Part shown: in pieces, positions 1 through 7,786 of the stretch | Numbering within the stretch: position 1 is the stretch's first letter | Layout: every line of letters begins with the position of its first letter | Assembly (NCBI RefSeq): GCF_035975855.1 | Contig: NZ_CP109055.1 | Span: 10,106,001-10,170,000, forward strand | Reading direction: 5' to 3' | Source: Streptomyces sp. NBC_01304 | Lineage (GTDB): Bacteria > Actinomycetota > Actinomycetes > Streptomycetales > Streptomycetaceae | DNA: 64,000 nucleotides | Notes under the pieces: generated by a model | What the model was told of the DNA's origin: nothing | Database searches by the model: none | Seen by the model: only the letters and a program-made list of their open reading frames with translations | Made by a program: the position numbers and the translations under genes

Positions 1-8
1 CGCGGAAA

Positions 9-401
9 CTACGCCTGCCGGGCAGTGTCGAAGCGGCCGCGAGACGCCTCGATATGGCCCAGATGGCGGTGCGTCCAGGCGCACAGCCCGTCGATCGTCA
101 CCCGCAGTGCCTGGCCCGCCTCGGTGAGGTGGTACTCGACCCGCGGCGGCACGACCGGGTGCACCGTCCGCTCGACCAGGCCGTTGCGCTCCAGCATGCG
201 CAGGTTCTGGGTGAGCATCTTGTGGCTGACGCCCTCGACCTCTCCGCGCAACTCGGTGAAGCGCAGGGTCTGTTCACCGAGCGCTTCGATGATCAGGAGC
301 GCCCACTTGTTGGCGACGTCCGAGAAGATCTCCCGCGCCAGCGAGTCCGCACGCCGCAGGTCCGCATCCTCGGGGGAGCCGCTGAACTGCTCGGTCACCA
401 T
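9..401 (-). CDS. HxlR-family winged-helix transcriptional regulator
   Basis: A 130-residue protein with a HxlR-type winged helix (about residues 25-110): the segment KWALLIIEAL, then RFTELRGEVEGVSHKMLTQNLR as the recognition-helix region, then the wing PRVEYHLTEAG. HxlR proteins act as dimers on DNA and often respond to reactive electrophiles, although no conserved redox cysteine is visible here. It is divergent from the RidA gene at 512, so it probably controls that gene and itself. The family call is firm; the ligand is unknown. Confidence 0.9.
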   Translation of the reverse strand: MVTEQFSGSPEDADLRRADSLAREIFSDVANKWALLIIEALGEQTLRFTELRGEVEGVSHKMLTQNLRMLERNGLVERTVHPVVPPRVEYHLTEAGQALRVTIDGLCAWTHRHLGHIEASRGRFDTARQA

Positions 402-464
402 CAGGTACCCCAGTCACTGAAAAGTGCGTTCTTCCACGTCGGCGGCCACTCTCCTACGGTTCCT

Positions 465-486
465 GAGTAACTACAAGAGAGCAACT
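465..486. promoter_or_regulatory. Candidate HxlR operator (direct repeat)
   Basis: The hxlR/ridA intergenic stretch holds two direct copies of GAG(T/C)AACT at 465-472 and 479-486, 14 bp apart. Position and spacing fit a site for the divergent HxlR protein. No family consensus was tested, so the assignment is inference. Confidence 0.35.
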
Positions 487-511
487 TTCCTATCGTTGGA
501 GGCAGTTCAGC

Positions 512-919
512 ATGCCCGTCACCTTGGTCAACCCCAGCGGACTGCCGGAAGTCGCCGCATACCGGCAGGTGTCCGTCGCGACCGGCTCCCGGCACCTCTA
601 CGTCGCCGGCCAGGTCGCCTGGGATGCCGACGGCAAGGCCGTAGGCGAAGGCGACCTGGCCGCACAGGTCGAGCAGTGTTATCTCAACGTCGCCACCGCT
701 CTGGCCGGAGTCGGCGCTTCCTTCGGCGACGTGGCGAAGCTGACCGTGCATGTCGTGGACTGGACTCCCGACAAGATGCCCTTGCTGCTCGACGGCATCG
801 AACGGGCGGCCGCGAAGCTGGGCGCCACCCCCGTGCCGCCCGCCACGCTCCTCGGCGTCGCGGCCCTGGACGTGCCGGAGCACCTGGTCGAGATCGAGGC
901 CGTCGCCGTCCTCGACTGA
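512..919 (+). CDS. RidA-family (YjgF/UK114) enamine/imine deaminase-like protein
   Basis: A 135-residue RidA-fold protein. The pattern LYVAGQVAWDADGKAVGEGDLAAQ, then LTVHVVDW, PPATLLGVAAL and a C-terminal EIEAVAV strand matches the family, which forms trimers and hydrolyses reactive enamines/imines such as 2-aminoacrylate. The canonical Arg before the C-terminal motif (RxxVEV) is not seen; PATLLGVAALDVPEHLVEIEAVAV belongs to the wider Rid group. TTGGAGGCAG precedes the ATG. It is divergent from the HxlR gene, its probable regulator. Substrate unknown. Confidence 0.85.
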   Translation: MPVTLVNPSGLPEVAAYRQVSVATGSRHLYVAGQVAWDADGKAVGEGDLAAQVEQCYLNVATALAGVGASFGDVAKLTVHVVDWTPDKMPLLLDGIERAAAKLGATPVPPATLLGVAALDVPEHLVEIEAVAVLD

Positions 920-1191
920 GGGCGCCGGCTTCGACGACTGGGGGGTCCCTGCGCCCCGGCGTCCTGAGTTTCCCGGGCGTCCTTGCCGATTGCGCCGGTG
1001 GGGGCGGGGTACTTCCCTGGGTAACAAGGAGCTTCCCTGGTCCCCGGTCGCACCATTACGAGGCGTGTGTCTCCGCGCGCTCGACGGGTTGCGCCCGCCC
1101 CCACCGGACACTGCTGTCCTGGCCCGGCAGGCGGGGCGGTCACCCGTGCGGAGCCTGCGCCGTGGTGCAAGCGGTGTGAGGGGACAAGCAC

Positions 1192-1575
1192 GTGGACACG
1201 CCTGCCTTCGGGCTGCACATCGAGCGAGTTGACGGGTGGATCGTGGCCGAGCTCTGGGGCGAAGTGGACCTCGTCGCCGTGGAGCGGCTCGCCGTGCCTC
1301 TCGCCATGGTGGCCCAGGAACCGTCCCTCGGCGTGATCGTCGACCTGCGCCGGGTGACCTTCATGGACTGCTGCGGCCTTTCGCTGCTTTGCCTCATGCG
1401 CAACGGCGCCCTGGAGCAGGGGCGGCGGCTGACACTGGTCATCGAATCCCCTTCGCTGCACCGGCTGTTGCGCCTTGCCGGACTCGCGGACGTCTTCGAG
1501 ATCGCCGGCAGTCTCCAGGCCGCGCTCGGCCGGTACGCCAACGGGGCGGAGGGCGGTCAGGGGCTCTCGGCCTGA
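1192..1575 (+). CDS. STAS-domain anti-sigma factor antagonist-like protein
   Basis: A 127-residue single STAS domain. Typical members bind an RsbW/SpoIIAB-type kinase and release a sigma factor when dephosphorylated. The phospho-site loop reads TFMDCCGLS (D59-C60-C61-G62), where canonical proteins have DSSGL or DCSGL, so the phosphorylatable serine is a cysteine here. The GTG start follows GAGGGGACAAGC. No anti-sigma kinase or sigma gene is adjacent. The 3' end overlaps the convergent nrdG by 19 bp. Switching by phosphorylation at this site should be impossible if the alignment holds. Confidence 0.85.
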   Translation: MDTPAFGLHIERVDGWIVAELWGEVDLVAVERLAVPLAMVAQEPSLGVIVDLRRVTFMDCCGLSLLCLMRNGALEQGRRLTLVIESPSLHRLLRLAGLADVFEIAGSLQAALGRYANGAEGGQGLSA

Positions 1576-2162
1576 GGGGGCCGCGCCCGCTGCCACACAT
1601 GCCCGCGCAGCCCCTGCTCCGCCAACCACCGCCGCAGCGCGGTGACTTGGTCCCCGTCGAGCAGGTCGGGTGCGACGGTCGTCCGCAGCTGATGCGGCAC
1701 CCCGGAATCGAGCAGGAGGCGCAAGCTGCGCAAGGCGGGCGCGGCGCTGTTGCGAGTGCCGGTCACCCGCTCGTACGCCGGTGGGGCCGCCTTGACGTCG
1801 AAGCCGACCCAGTCGACCAGGCCGTACTCCAGGATCTCCCCGAACCGGCGGGGGAAGGCCCCGCCGGTGTGCAGGCCGACACCGAACCCGAGGTCGCGCA
1901 CTTCCCGCATGGCCCGGGCCAGCCCCGGCTGCAGCAGTGGCTCGCCGCCGGAGAAGACCACGCCGTCCAACAGGCCCTGGCGGCGGGCGAGATGCCCCCG
2001 CACCGTCGCCCATGCGATGCGGGCCGGGGCGCGCGGATCGAGCAGCGCGGGATTGTGGCAGTAGCCGCACCGCCAGGGACAGCCCTGACAGAACACGGTG
2101 GTGACCAGCCGCCCCGGCCAGTCACAGCTGGACAGCCGGGCCCAGCCGCCGACGCCGATCAC
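1557..2162 (-). CDS. nrdG: Anaerobic ribonucleotide reductase activating protein (radical SAM)
   Basis: A 201-residue radical SAM protein that should install the glycyl radical on NrdD. The cluster motif is CPWRCGYC (CX3CX2C) near residue 28, followed by FSGGEPLLQPG, typical of glycyl-radical activases. I chose the GTG at 2162 because its TGA neighbour is the nrdD stop (GTGA overlap), which implies translational coupling. [4Fe-4S] activases are oxygen-labile, so in an aerobic actinomycete this pair should work only under oxygen limitation. Confidence 0.88.
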   Translation of the reverse strand: MIGVGGWARLSSCDWPGRLVTTVFCQGCPWRCGYCHNPALLDPRAPARIAWATVRGHLARRQGLLDGVVFSGGEPLLQPGLARAMREVRDLGFGVGLHTGGAFPRRFGEILEYGLVDWVGFDVKAAPPAYERVTGTRNSAAPALRSLRLLLDSGVPHQLRTTVAPDLLDGDQVTALRRWLAEQGLRGHVWQRARPPQAESP

Positions 2163-3949
2163 GCCCCGGCCCCGGCCGCCGCTGTACGGAAGGGCAGGCG
2201 CTCGGCGTGCTCGCCCTTCTTGCCGATGTTGAAGGAGGCCACGGGCCGGTGATAGCCCATGACCCGCGTCCACACCTCGCAATCCCCGCCGCACTGGGGG
2301 CAGTTGGCGTGCTCGCCGCTCAGATAGCCGTGCTCGGGGCAGATCGAGAAGGTCGGGGTCACCGTCAGGTACGGCAGCGAGAAGCGCTCCAGGGACCGGC
2401 GCACCAGCTCGCGGCAGGCCGTGGCATCGGAGAGGCGCTCCGCCAGGTACAGGTGCAGCACCGTGCCGCCGGTGTACTTGCCCTGCAGCTCGTCCTGCAT
2501 CTCCAGCGCCTCGAACGGGTCTTCCGTCCAACCGACTGGCAGCTGCGAGGAGTTGGTGTAGTAGGGATTCTCGTCCGTGCCCGCCTGGAGGATGCCGGGG
2601 AAGCGGCGCCGGTCCTCCTTCGCGAAACGGTAGGTGGCGCCCTCGGCCGGAGTCGCCTCCAGGTTGTAGAGATGCCCGGTCGCCTCCTGGAACGCCACCA
2701 TGCGCGCCCGTACGTGATCGAGCAGGCGGACGGCGAGGGCATGGCCCTCGGGCGCGGTGATGTCGTACGCGTCGTGCGTGAAGTTGCGGATCATCTCGTT
2801 GATGCCGTTCACGCCGATGGTGGAGAAGTGATTGCGCAACGTCCCCAAGTAGCGCCTGGTGTACGGGTACAGGCCGCCGTCGATCAGCTCCTGGACGGTG
2901 ACCCGCTTGATCTCCAGGCTCTCGCGCGCAAGGTCGAGGAGACCGTCGAGAGCCGCGAACAGGCCGCGCTCGTCGCCGGCGTGCAGATGCCCAAGGCGCG
3001 CACAGTTGAGGGTGACCACCCCCAGGGAGCCGGTCTGCTCGGCGCTCCCGAAGAGCCCGTTGCCCCGCTTGAGCAGCTCGGTCAGATCCAGCTGGAGCCG
3101 GCAGCACATCGAGCGGATCATCCCGGGGCTCAGCTCGGAGTTGAGGAAGTTCTGGAAGTACGGCAGCCCGTACTTCGCGGTCATCGCGAACAGCCGCTCG
3201 GCGTTCTCGCTCTCCCAGGGAAAGTCCGCGGTGATGTTGTACGTCGGAATCGGGAAGGTGAAGACCCGCCCCGTGGCGTCCCCGGCCGTCATCACCTCGA
3301 TGTAGGCGCGGTTGATCAGGTCCATCTCCGCCTGCAGCTCCCCGTAGGCGAAGTCCGCCTCCTCGCCGCCGATCACCGGTATCTGCTCGCGCAGGTCCTC
3401 GGGGCAGGTCCAGTCGAAGGTGAGATTGGTGAACGGGGTCTGGGTGCCCCAGCGGGAGGGCACGTTGAGGTTGTGCACCATCTCCTGTACGCACTGCAGG
3501 ACTTGGTCGTACGTCATGGCGTCCTTGCGCACGTACGGCGCCATGTACGTGTCGAAGGAGCTGAACGCCTGGGCCCCGGCCCACTCGTTCTGCAGCGTGC
3601 CGAGGAAGTTGACGATCTGCCCGACCGCAGAGGAGAAGTGGCGCGGCGGCGCGGAGTCGATCTGGCCCGGCACGCCGCCCAGACCCTCGGCCAGCAGGGT
3701 GCGCAGGGACCAGCCCGCGCAGTAGCCCGCGAGCATGTCCAGGTCGTGGAGGTGGAGGTCGCCCTCGCGGTGTGCGCGGCCCACGGCCTGCGGATAGACC
3801 TGGTCCAGCCAGTAGTTGGCCACGACCTTCCCGGCGGTGTTGAGGACGAGGCCGCCGAGCGAATACCCCTGGTTGGCGTTCGCGTTGATCCGCCAGTCCC
3901 GGCGGTCCAGGTACTCGGTCACGGAATCCACGGCGTCGATCTGTGTCAC
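2159..3949 (-). CDS. nrdD: Class III (anaerobic) ribonucleoside-triphosphate reductase
   Basis: A 596-residue glycyl-radical enzyme reducing NTPs to dNTPs. Visible landmarks are SRWGTQTPFTNLTFDW, the thiyl-cysteine region VTLNCARLG, FSTIGVNGINEMIRNF, a C-terminal zinc ribbon (CPEHGYLSGEHANCPQCGG), and the glycyl-radical loop RVMGYHRP. It is shorter than E. coli-type enzymes (about 700 residues) because no ATP-cone is evident at the N terminus. The GTG at 3949 is preferred to more upstream codons: it follows GGGAGGG at 6 bp and leaves the riboswitch untranslated. nrdG overlaps its stop. Expression should fall when adenosylcobalamin is available. Confidence 0.92.
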   Translation of the reverse strand: MTQIDAVDSVTEYLDRRDWRINANANQGYSLGGLVLNTAGKVVANYWLDQVYPQAVGRAHREGDLHLHDLDMLAGYCAGWSLRTLLAEGLGGVPGQIDSAPPRHFSSAVGQIVNFLGTLQNEWAGAQAFSSFDTYMAPYVRKDAMTYDQVLQCVQEMVHNLNVPSRWGTQTPFTNLTFDWTCPEDLREQIPVIGGEEADFAYGELQAEMDLINRAYIEVMTAGDATGRVFTFPIPTYNITADFPWESENAERLFAMTAKYGLPYFQNFLNSELSPGMIRSMCCRLQLDLTELLKRGNGLFGSAEQTGSLGVVTLNCARLGHLHAGDERGLFAALDGLLDLARESLEIKRVTVQELIDGGLYPYTRRYLGTLRNHFSTIGVNGINEMIRNFTHDAYDITAPEGHALAVRLLDHVRARMVAFQEATGHLYNLEATPAEGATYRFAKEDRRRFPGILQAGTDENPYYTNSSQLPVGWTEDPFEALEMQDELQGKYTGGTVLHLYLAERLSDATACRELVRRSLERFSLPYLTVTPTFSICPEHGYLSGEHANCPQCGGDCEVWTRVMGYHRPVASFNIGKKGEHAERLPFRTAAAGAGA

Positions 3950-3986
3950 GTCGGCCCTCCCACGAGGCAGCACGGAGAATCGTCCG

Positions 3987-4008
3987 CACCGCGCGGGCAT
4001 GCGCGGTG
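3987..4008 (-). promoter_or_regulatory. Hairpin in riboswitch expression platform
   Basis: Directly 3' of the cobalamin aptamer the transcript has a perfect 8-bp stem, CACCGCGC/GCGCGGTG, around the 6-nt loop ATGCCC. No U tract follows, so it is more likely an antiterminator/sequestering partner or a factor-assisted terminator than a classic intrinsic terminator. It lies about 40 nt before the nrdD start. Confidence 0.5.
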
Positions 4009-4120
4009 GGTGGCCGGCAGGTATCGGGCTCGGGCCGCTGTGCGGTCCCACACCGTTGCGGGGCAGCCCCGGATTCCCACCGGGTTCCCTGTTGCCTCGG
4101 CGTGCGTACCCGGATGTACC
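4000..4120 (-). promoter_or_regulatory. Cobalamin (B12) riboswitch upstream of nrdDG
   Basis: The minus-strand leader contains the B12-aptamer hallmarks in order: GCAACAGGGAA, CCCGGTGGGAATCCGGGGC, CTGCCCCGCAACGGTG, and the B12-box-like GATACCTGCCGGCC (at 4016-4025 on the plus strand). These match the AdoCbl riboswitch consensus. The ends are approximate because the P1 stem was not folded. B12-controlled RNR leaders are known in Streptomyces, where cobalamin represses the class Ia genes while the B12-dependent class II enzyme works. Here the controlled genes are class III. Confidence 0.9.
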
Positions 4121-4148
4121 CGGACGTTCCGCCGAACCAGCTGCCGCA

Positions 4149-4196
4149 ACACTACATGTGGGGATCAGGGCGACATGCCGACACAAGATGGTGGGT
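4149..4196. promoter_or_regulatory. Possible tandem NrdR boxes upstream of nrdDG
   Basis: Two 16-bp matches to the NrdR-box pattern ACACwAtATwTtGTGT occur: ACACTACATGTGGGGA at 4149 and ACACAAGATGGTGGGT at 4181. Their starts are 32 bp apart, about three helical turns, as in known tandem NrdR sites. Both are imperfect in the right half. NrdR is the general RNR repressor in Streptomyces. The spacing supports the call; the base matches are only moderate. Confidence 0.45.
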
Positions 4197-4365
4197 GACG
4201 TTCGGCCCCGAGGGCGGGGCTTTGGTCCCGTCCGGGGGTGCCCGAGTGTTACGCGGAGGTGGCCTGCCGTGCGCGGGGCGGGCGCGGCCCGAGTGAGGCA
4301 GGGGCAACCGGGTCCTTACCGCACAGAAACCGTGCGGGGCAGGCCGGTTCGTAACGTCGTACGGT

Positions 4366-6417
4366 GTGATCCGCACGCAGCAGCCCCCCGCCAAGACGCC
4401 CCCCACCCGGACGCCCGGCTCGCAGGTGCCCGCCACGCAGGCGCTCGCCACACCACCCGCGCGCCCGGCCCGACGGCATCGGCCCCGCACGCGCTCGCTG
4501 CCCGCCCTGCCCGGCTGGGGCTCCATCCGCGGCCGGGTCGCGATCGTGCTCGCCGTGCCCACCTGCCTGCTCCTCGTCGTGACCGGCCTCGGCGTCGCCG
4601 ACCGGGCCGCCGACTGGTCCGCGGCGCGCGAGACCGCGGGCCGCGTCGACCTGGTCCTGAAGGCGCAGGGCCTCGTCCGTGAACTGCAGCGCGAACGCGG
4701 CCTGACCAACGGCCTGTTGGGCGGCGCCGGACAGTATCGCGACGACGTCTCGGCGCAGCGCAACCGCACCGACCGGGCCCGCCTAGCCTTCGAGGCCCTG
4801 CTCGCCGCGGGCGGCGCGGGTGCCGACACCGCCGGTGCCGCGGCGGATGCGCTCGCGCCGGTCACAGCTCTGGGGGCGGTACGCGCCCACGTCGACGACG
4901 GCAGCGCGGACAAGGCCCCGACCCGGACCGCGTACACCAAGGCGATCGAGGGGCTGATCGGCGCCGCCGCGGCCGAACCGGTCCGCGGCGACCGGGCGCT
5001 CGCCGACGCGATGGGCGCCCTGACCGCCCTCGCCAAGGCCACCGAGGCGGTCGCCCTCGAACGGGGCCTGCTGAATGGGGTGTTCGCGGCCGGCCGGTTC
5101 AAGGGGGAGGAGTTCCTCGACTTCACCGAGGTGCGCGCGGACCGCCTCGCCTTCCTGCGGCAGTACGCGGACCTTGCCACCCCCGACCGCACCGCGGCCC
5201 TCGACGCCGCCTTCGACGGCCGCGCCGCCCGCACCGCCACCGGCCAAGAACGGCAGGCCGAGCGCGGCGCCGACGGATCCCGCCTCACCGTGGACCCGGC
5301 AAGCTGGTGGGCCTCGATGACCACGCTCGTGGATCAACTCCACGACGTACAGCGGCAGATCGGCGGCGAGGCCCGGGCGCGCGCCGACCGGCTCGGCGAC
5401 GATGCCACCGCTCAGCTCGGCGGATTCATCGGGCTCGGCGTGCTGATCCTCGCGGTGGCGACCGCCCTCGCGCTGCTCTCCGCCCGCTCGATCACCCGGC
5501 CGCTCGGCGCACTCGCCGACGAGGCCGACACCGTGGCCCGCGCCGGGCTGCCCGCCGCGGTCGCCCGCATCCAGGACGCCGGTGCCGACGAGGACATCTC
5601 CGTACGTACGTCGTCCGAAGTGCCCGACAACGCCCGGGAGTTCACCCAGCTCGCGGCCGCCCTGCACAACGTGGAGCGCACCGCCCTGCAGCTCGCCACC
5701 GACCAGGCGGTGCTGCGCCGCAACAGCTCCGAGTCGCTGGCCGGCCTGGGCCGCCGCAACCAGGCACTGCTCTCCCGCCAACTCCGGCTGATCACCACCC
5801 TGGAGAGCCAGGAGGTCGACCCCGACGCGCTCGGTGAGCTCTTCGAGCTGGACCATCTGGCCACCCGGATGCGCCGCAACGCCGAGTCGCTGCTCGTGCT
5901 CGCGGGGGAGGAGTCGCCGCCGCGGACCTGGTCCGGCCCGGTGACGGCGACCGAGGTGGTGCAGTCGGCGATCGCCGAGGTCGAGCAGTACCAGCGGGTG
6001 CGCGTGGTCGAGGTGCAAGGCGGTCTGATCCGCGGCCGGGCGGTGGCGGAGCTCGCCCATCTGCTCGCCGAACTCATCGAGAACGCCCTGGTCTTCTCGC
6101 CGCCCTCGCACCCCGTCGAGATCCACGGCTGGCGTGACGCGGGCGAGTACTGCCTCGCCGTCGTCGACCGCGGCGCCGGGATGAGCGCCGACGAACTGGC
6201 CCGCTCCAACGCCCGGTTGACGGGCCGGGACACCTATCTCGTCGCCCCCACCCGCCATCTCGGCCACTTCGTGGTCGGCACCCTCGCGACCCGCCTCGGA
6301 GCCCAGGTCGAGCTGCGGACCACGGGCGGTGAGGGGGAGGGCGCCGGCGTCACGGCCTATGTGGCCCTGCCCGCCGCGCTGCTCCACGACCGCCGGGAAT
6401 CAGTCCGGCCCGGGTGA
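4366..6417 (+). CDS. NIT-domain (nitrate/nitrite-sensing) membrane sensor histidine kinase-like protein, CvnA type
   Basis: A 683-residue membrane sensor: Pro-rich cytoplasmic tail (1-50), TM1 (about 57-78), an extracellular NIT-like helical domain with the duplicated RERGLTNG / LERGLLNG motifs, TM2 (about 352-372), HAMP, a DHp-like segment with LFELDHLATRMRR, and a HATPase domain with N-box LAELIENALVF and DRGAGMS. This is the architecture of CvnA sensors in Streptomyces conservons. The usual partners (roadblock, DUF742 and small GTPase genes) do not follow; the next gene is an acyl-CoA dehydrogenase. The start is a GTG without a clear ribosome site. Signal unknown. Confidence 0.85.
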   Translation: MIRTQQPPAKTPPTRTPGSQVPATQALATPPARPARRHRPRTRSLPALPGWGSIRGRVAIVLAVPTCLLLVVTGLGVADRAADWSAARETAGRVDLVLKAQGLVRELQRERGLTNGLLGGAGQYRDDVSAQRNRTDRARLAFEALLAAGGAGADTAGAAADALAPVTALGAVRAHVDDGSADKAPTRTAYTKAIEGLIGAAAAEPVRGDRALADAMGALTALAKATEAVALERGLLNGVFAAGRFKGEEFLDFTEVRADRLAFLRQYADLATPDRTAALDAAFDGRAARTATGQERQAERGADGSRLTVDPASWWASMTTLVDQLHDVQRQIGGEARARADRLGDDATAQLGGFIGLGVLILAVATALALLSARSITRPLGALADEADTVARAGLPAAVARIQDAGADEDISVRTSSEVPDNAREFTQLAAALHNVERTALQLATDQAVLRRNSSESLAGLGRRNQALLSRQLRLITTLESQEVDPDALGELFELDHLATRMRRNAESLLVLAGEESPPRTWSGPVTATEVVQSAIAEVEQYQRVRVVEVQGGLIRGRAVAELAHLLAELIENALVFSPPSHPVEIHGWRDAGEYCLAVVDRGAGMSADELARSNARLTGRDTYLVAPTRHLGHFVVGTLATRLGAQVELRTTGGEGEGAGVTAYVALPAALLHDRRESVRPG

Positions 6418-6447
6418 AGGGACCACGCCATCGCCCTTCCGCATTAC

Positions 6448-6461
6448 TGGAACAAGTTCTA
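6448..6461. promoter_or_regulatory. KstR-type operator TnnAACnnGTTnnA
   Basis: TGGAACAAGTTCTA matches exactly the KstR consensus TnnAACnnGTTnnA known from mycobacterial and rhodococcal cholesterol genes. It lies 46 bp before a FadE26-like acyl-CoA dehydrogenase gene. A second exact match sits at 59155 in front of the FadD19/EchA19-like cluster. Binding by a KstR orthologue is inference; no kstR gene is in the window. Confidence 0.7.
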
Positions 6462-6506
6462 CTGTGTGCGCCGTCGTCCAAGGGTCAGCAACAGCCTGGA
6501 GGGGCC

Positions 6507-7685
6507 GTGCACCTCGAATACACGCCTGAGCAGCAGCAGTTGCGCGCCGAGCTGCGTGCCTACTTCGCCGAGCTGGTGCCGGACAACGCCTACACCCGGT
6601 ACGCCGACCCCGCGGCCCAGAAGCAGTTCTACCGCGACACGATCCGCAGGCTGGGTGCGGACGGCTGGCTCGGTGTCAGCTGGCCGAAGGAGTACGGGGG
6701 CCGCGGTCTGACCCCGATGGAACAGTTCATCTTCTTCGACGAGGCGGCGCAGGCCGGGGTCCCGCTGCCGATCATGGGGCTGAACACGGTCGGGCCCACG
6801 ATCATGCAGTTCGGCAGCGAGGAGCAGAAGTCGTACTTCCTGCCGAAGATCCTCTCCGGTGAGATCGACTTCGCGATCGGCTACAGCGAGCCCGACGCCG
6901 GCACCGACCTCGCCGCGCTCAAGACCCGCGCCGTGCGCGAGGACGACGAATATGTCGTCAACGGCCAGAAGATCTGGACCACCAACGGCGACACCGCCGA
7001 CTGGGTGTGGCTCGCGGTGCGCACCGACCCCGACGCCCCCTCGCACAAGGGCATCACCATGCTCCTCGTGCCGACGTCCGACCCCGGCTATTCCTGCACC
7101 ATCATCAACACCCTTGCCTCGCACGACACCACGGCCAGCTACTACGAGAACATCCGCGTCCCCGTCTCGCGCCGCGTCGGCGAGGAGAACAAGGGCTGGC
7201 GCCTGATCACCAACCAGCTCAACCACGAGCGCGTCACCCTCGCCGCCCACGGCACGATGGCCATCCGCGCCCTGCACAACGTGCAGCGCTGGGCCGCCGA
7301 GACCAAGCTCGCCGACGGCCGCCGCGTCATCGACCTGGGCTGGGTCCGCCAGCGCCTGGCCATGACGCACACCAAGCTGGACGCGATGAAGCTCCTCAAC
7401 TGGCAGATGGTCAACGCCGTCCAGAACGGCACCCTCACCCCTCAGGACGCCTCCGCCGTCAAGGTCTACGGCTCCGAGGCCCGCCGCGACGCGTACGCCT
7501 GGCTGATGGAGGTCGTCGGCTCGGCGGGACCCCTCAAGGAGGGCTCGGCCGGGGCGGTGCTGCACGGCGAGTTGGAGCGCGGCTACCGCTCCGCCGTCAT
7601 CTTCACCTTCGGCGGCGGCAACAACGAGATCCAGCGCGAGATCATTTCGTGGATCGGCCTTGGGATGCCGCGGGTCCGCCGCTGA
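6507..7685 (+). CDS. Acyl-CoA dehydrogenase, FadE26/ChsE4-like
   Basis: A 392-residue FAD-dependent acyl-CoA dehydrogenase. Family signatures are IGYSEPDAGTDLA (125-136), VNGQKIWTT, NQLNHERV, and the C-terminal FTFGGGNNEIQREII. From memory the sequence resembles mycobacterial FadE26 (ChsE4) closely, including YTPEQQQLRAELRAYF, GWPKEYGG-like and YYENIRVPVSRRVGEENKGW stretches. ChsE4 pairs with ChsE5 (FadE27) to dehydrogenate sterol side-chain CoA esters. No partner subunit gene is adjacent. I chose the GTG at 6507 because GGAGGGG precedes it and family members start there. The upstream KstR-type box supports a sterol role. Confidence 0.85.
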   Translation: MHLEYTPEQQQLRAELRAYFAELVPDNAYTRYADPAAQKQFYRDTIRRLGADGWLGVSWPKEYGGRGLTPMEQFIFFDEAAQAGVPLPIMGLNTVGPTIMQFGSEEQKSYFLPKILSGEIDFAIGYSEPDAGTDLAALKTRAVREDDEYVVNGQKIWTTNGDTADWVWLAVRTDPDAPSHKGITMLLVPTSDPGYSCTIINTLASHDTTASYYENIRVPVSRRVGEENKGWRLITNQLNHERVTLAAHGTMAIRALHNVQRWAAETKLADGRRVIDLGWVRQRLAMTHTKLDAMKLLNWQMVNAVQNGTLTPQDASAVKVYGSEARRDAYAWLMEVVGSAGPLKEGSAGAVLHGELERGYRSAVIFTFGGGNNEIQREIISWIGLGMPRVRR

Positions 7686-7786
7686 ACCTGTGCGCAGCGT
7701 CCACGATTCGCCCATTGTGTCCGCCGCTGCCCCCTATGCTTTTGCCTTCGGGTATCGAAGGCGAGACGACCGGGGGGTCATGCCTG

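Noticed and set aside
3950..4186. N-terminal extension of NrdD to an ATG at 4186
   Set aside because: It would translate the cobalamin riboswitch; the GTG at 3949 has the ribosome site.
7007..7786. Upstream extension of the methyltransferase frame
   Set aside because: It overlaps the acyl-CoA dehydrogenase gene in another frame and is Arg/Pro/His-rich; the true start with ribosome site is at 7787.
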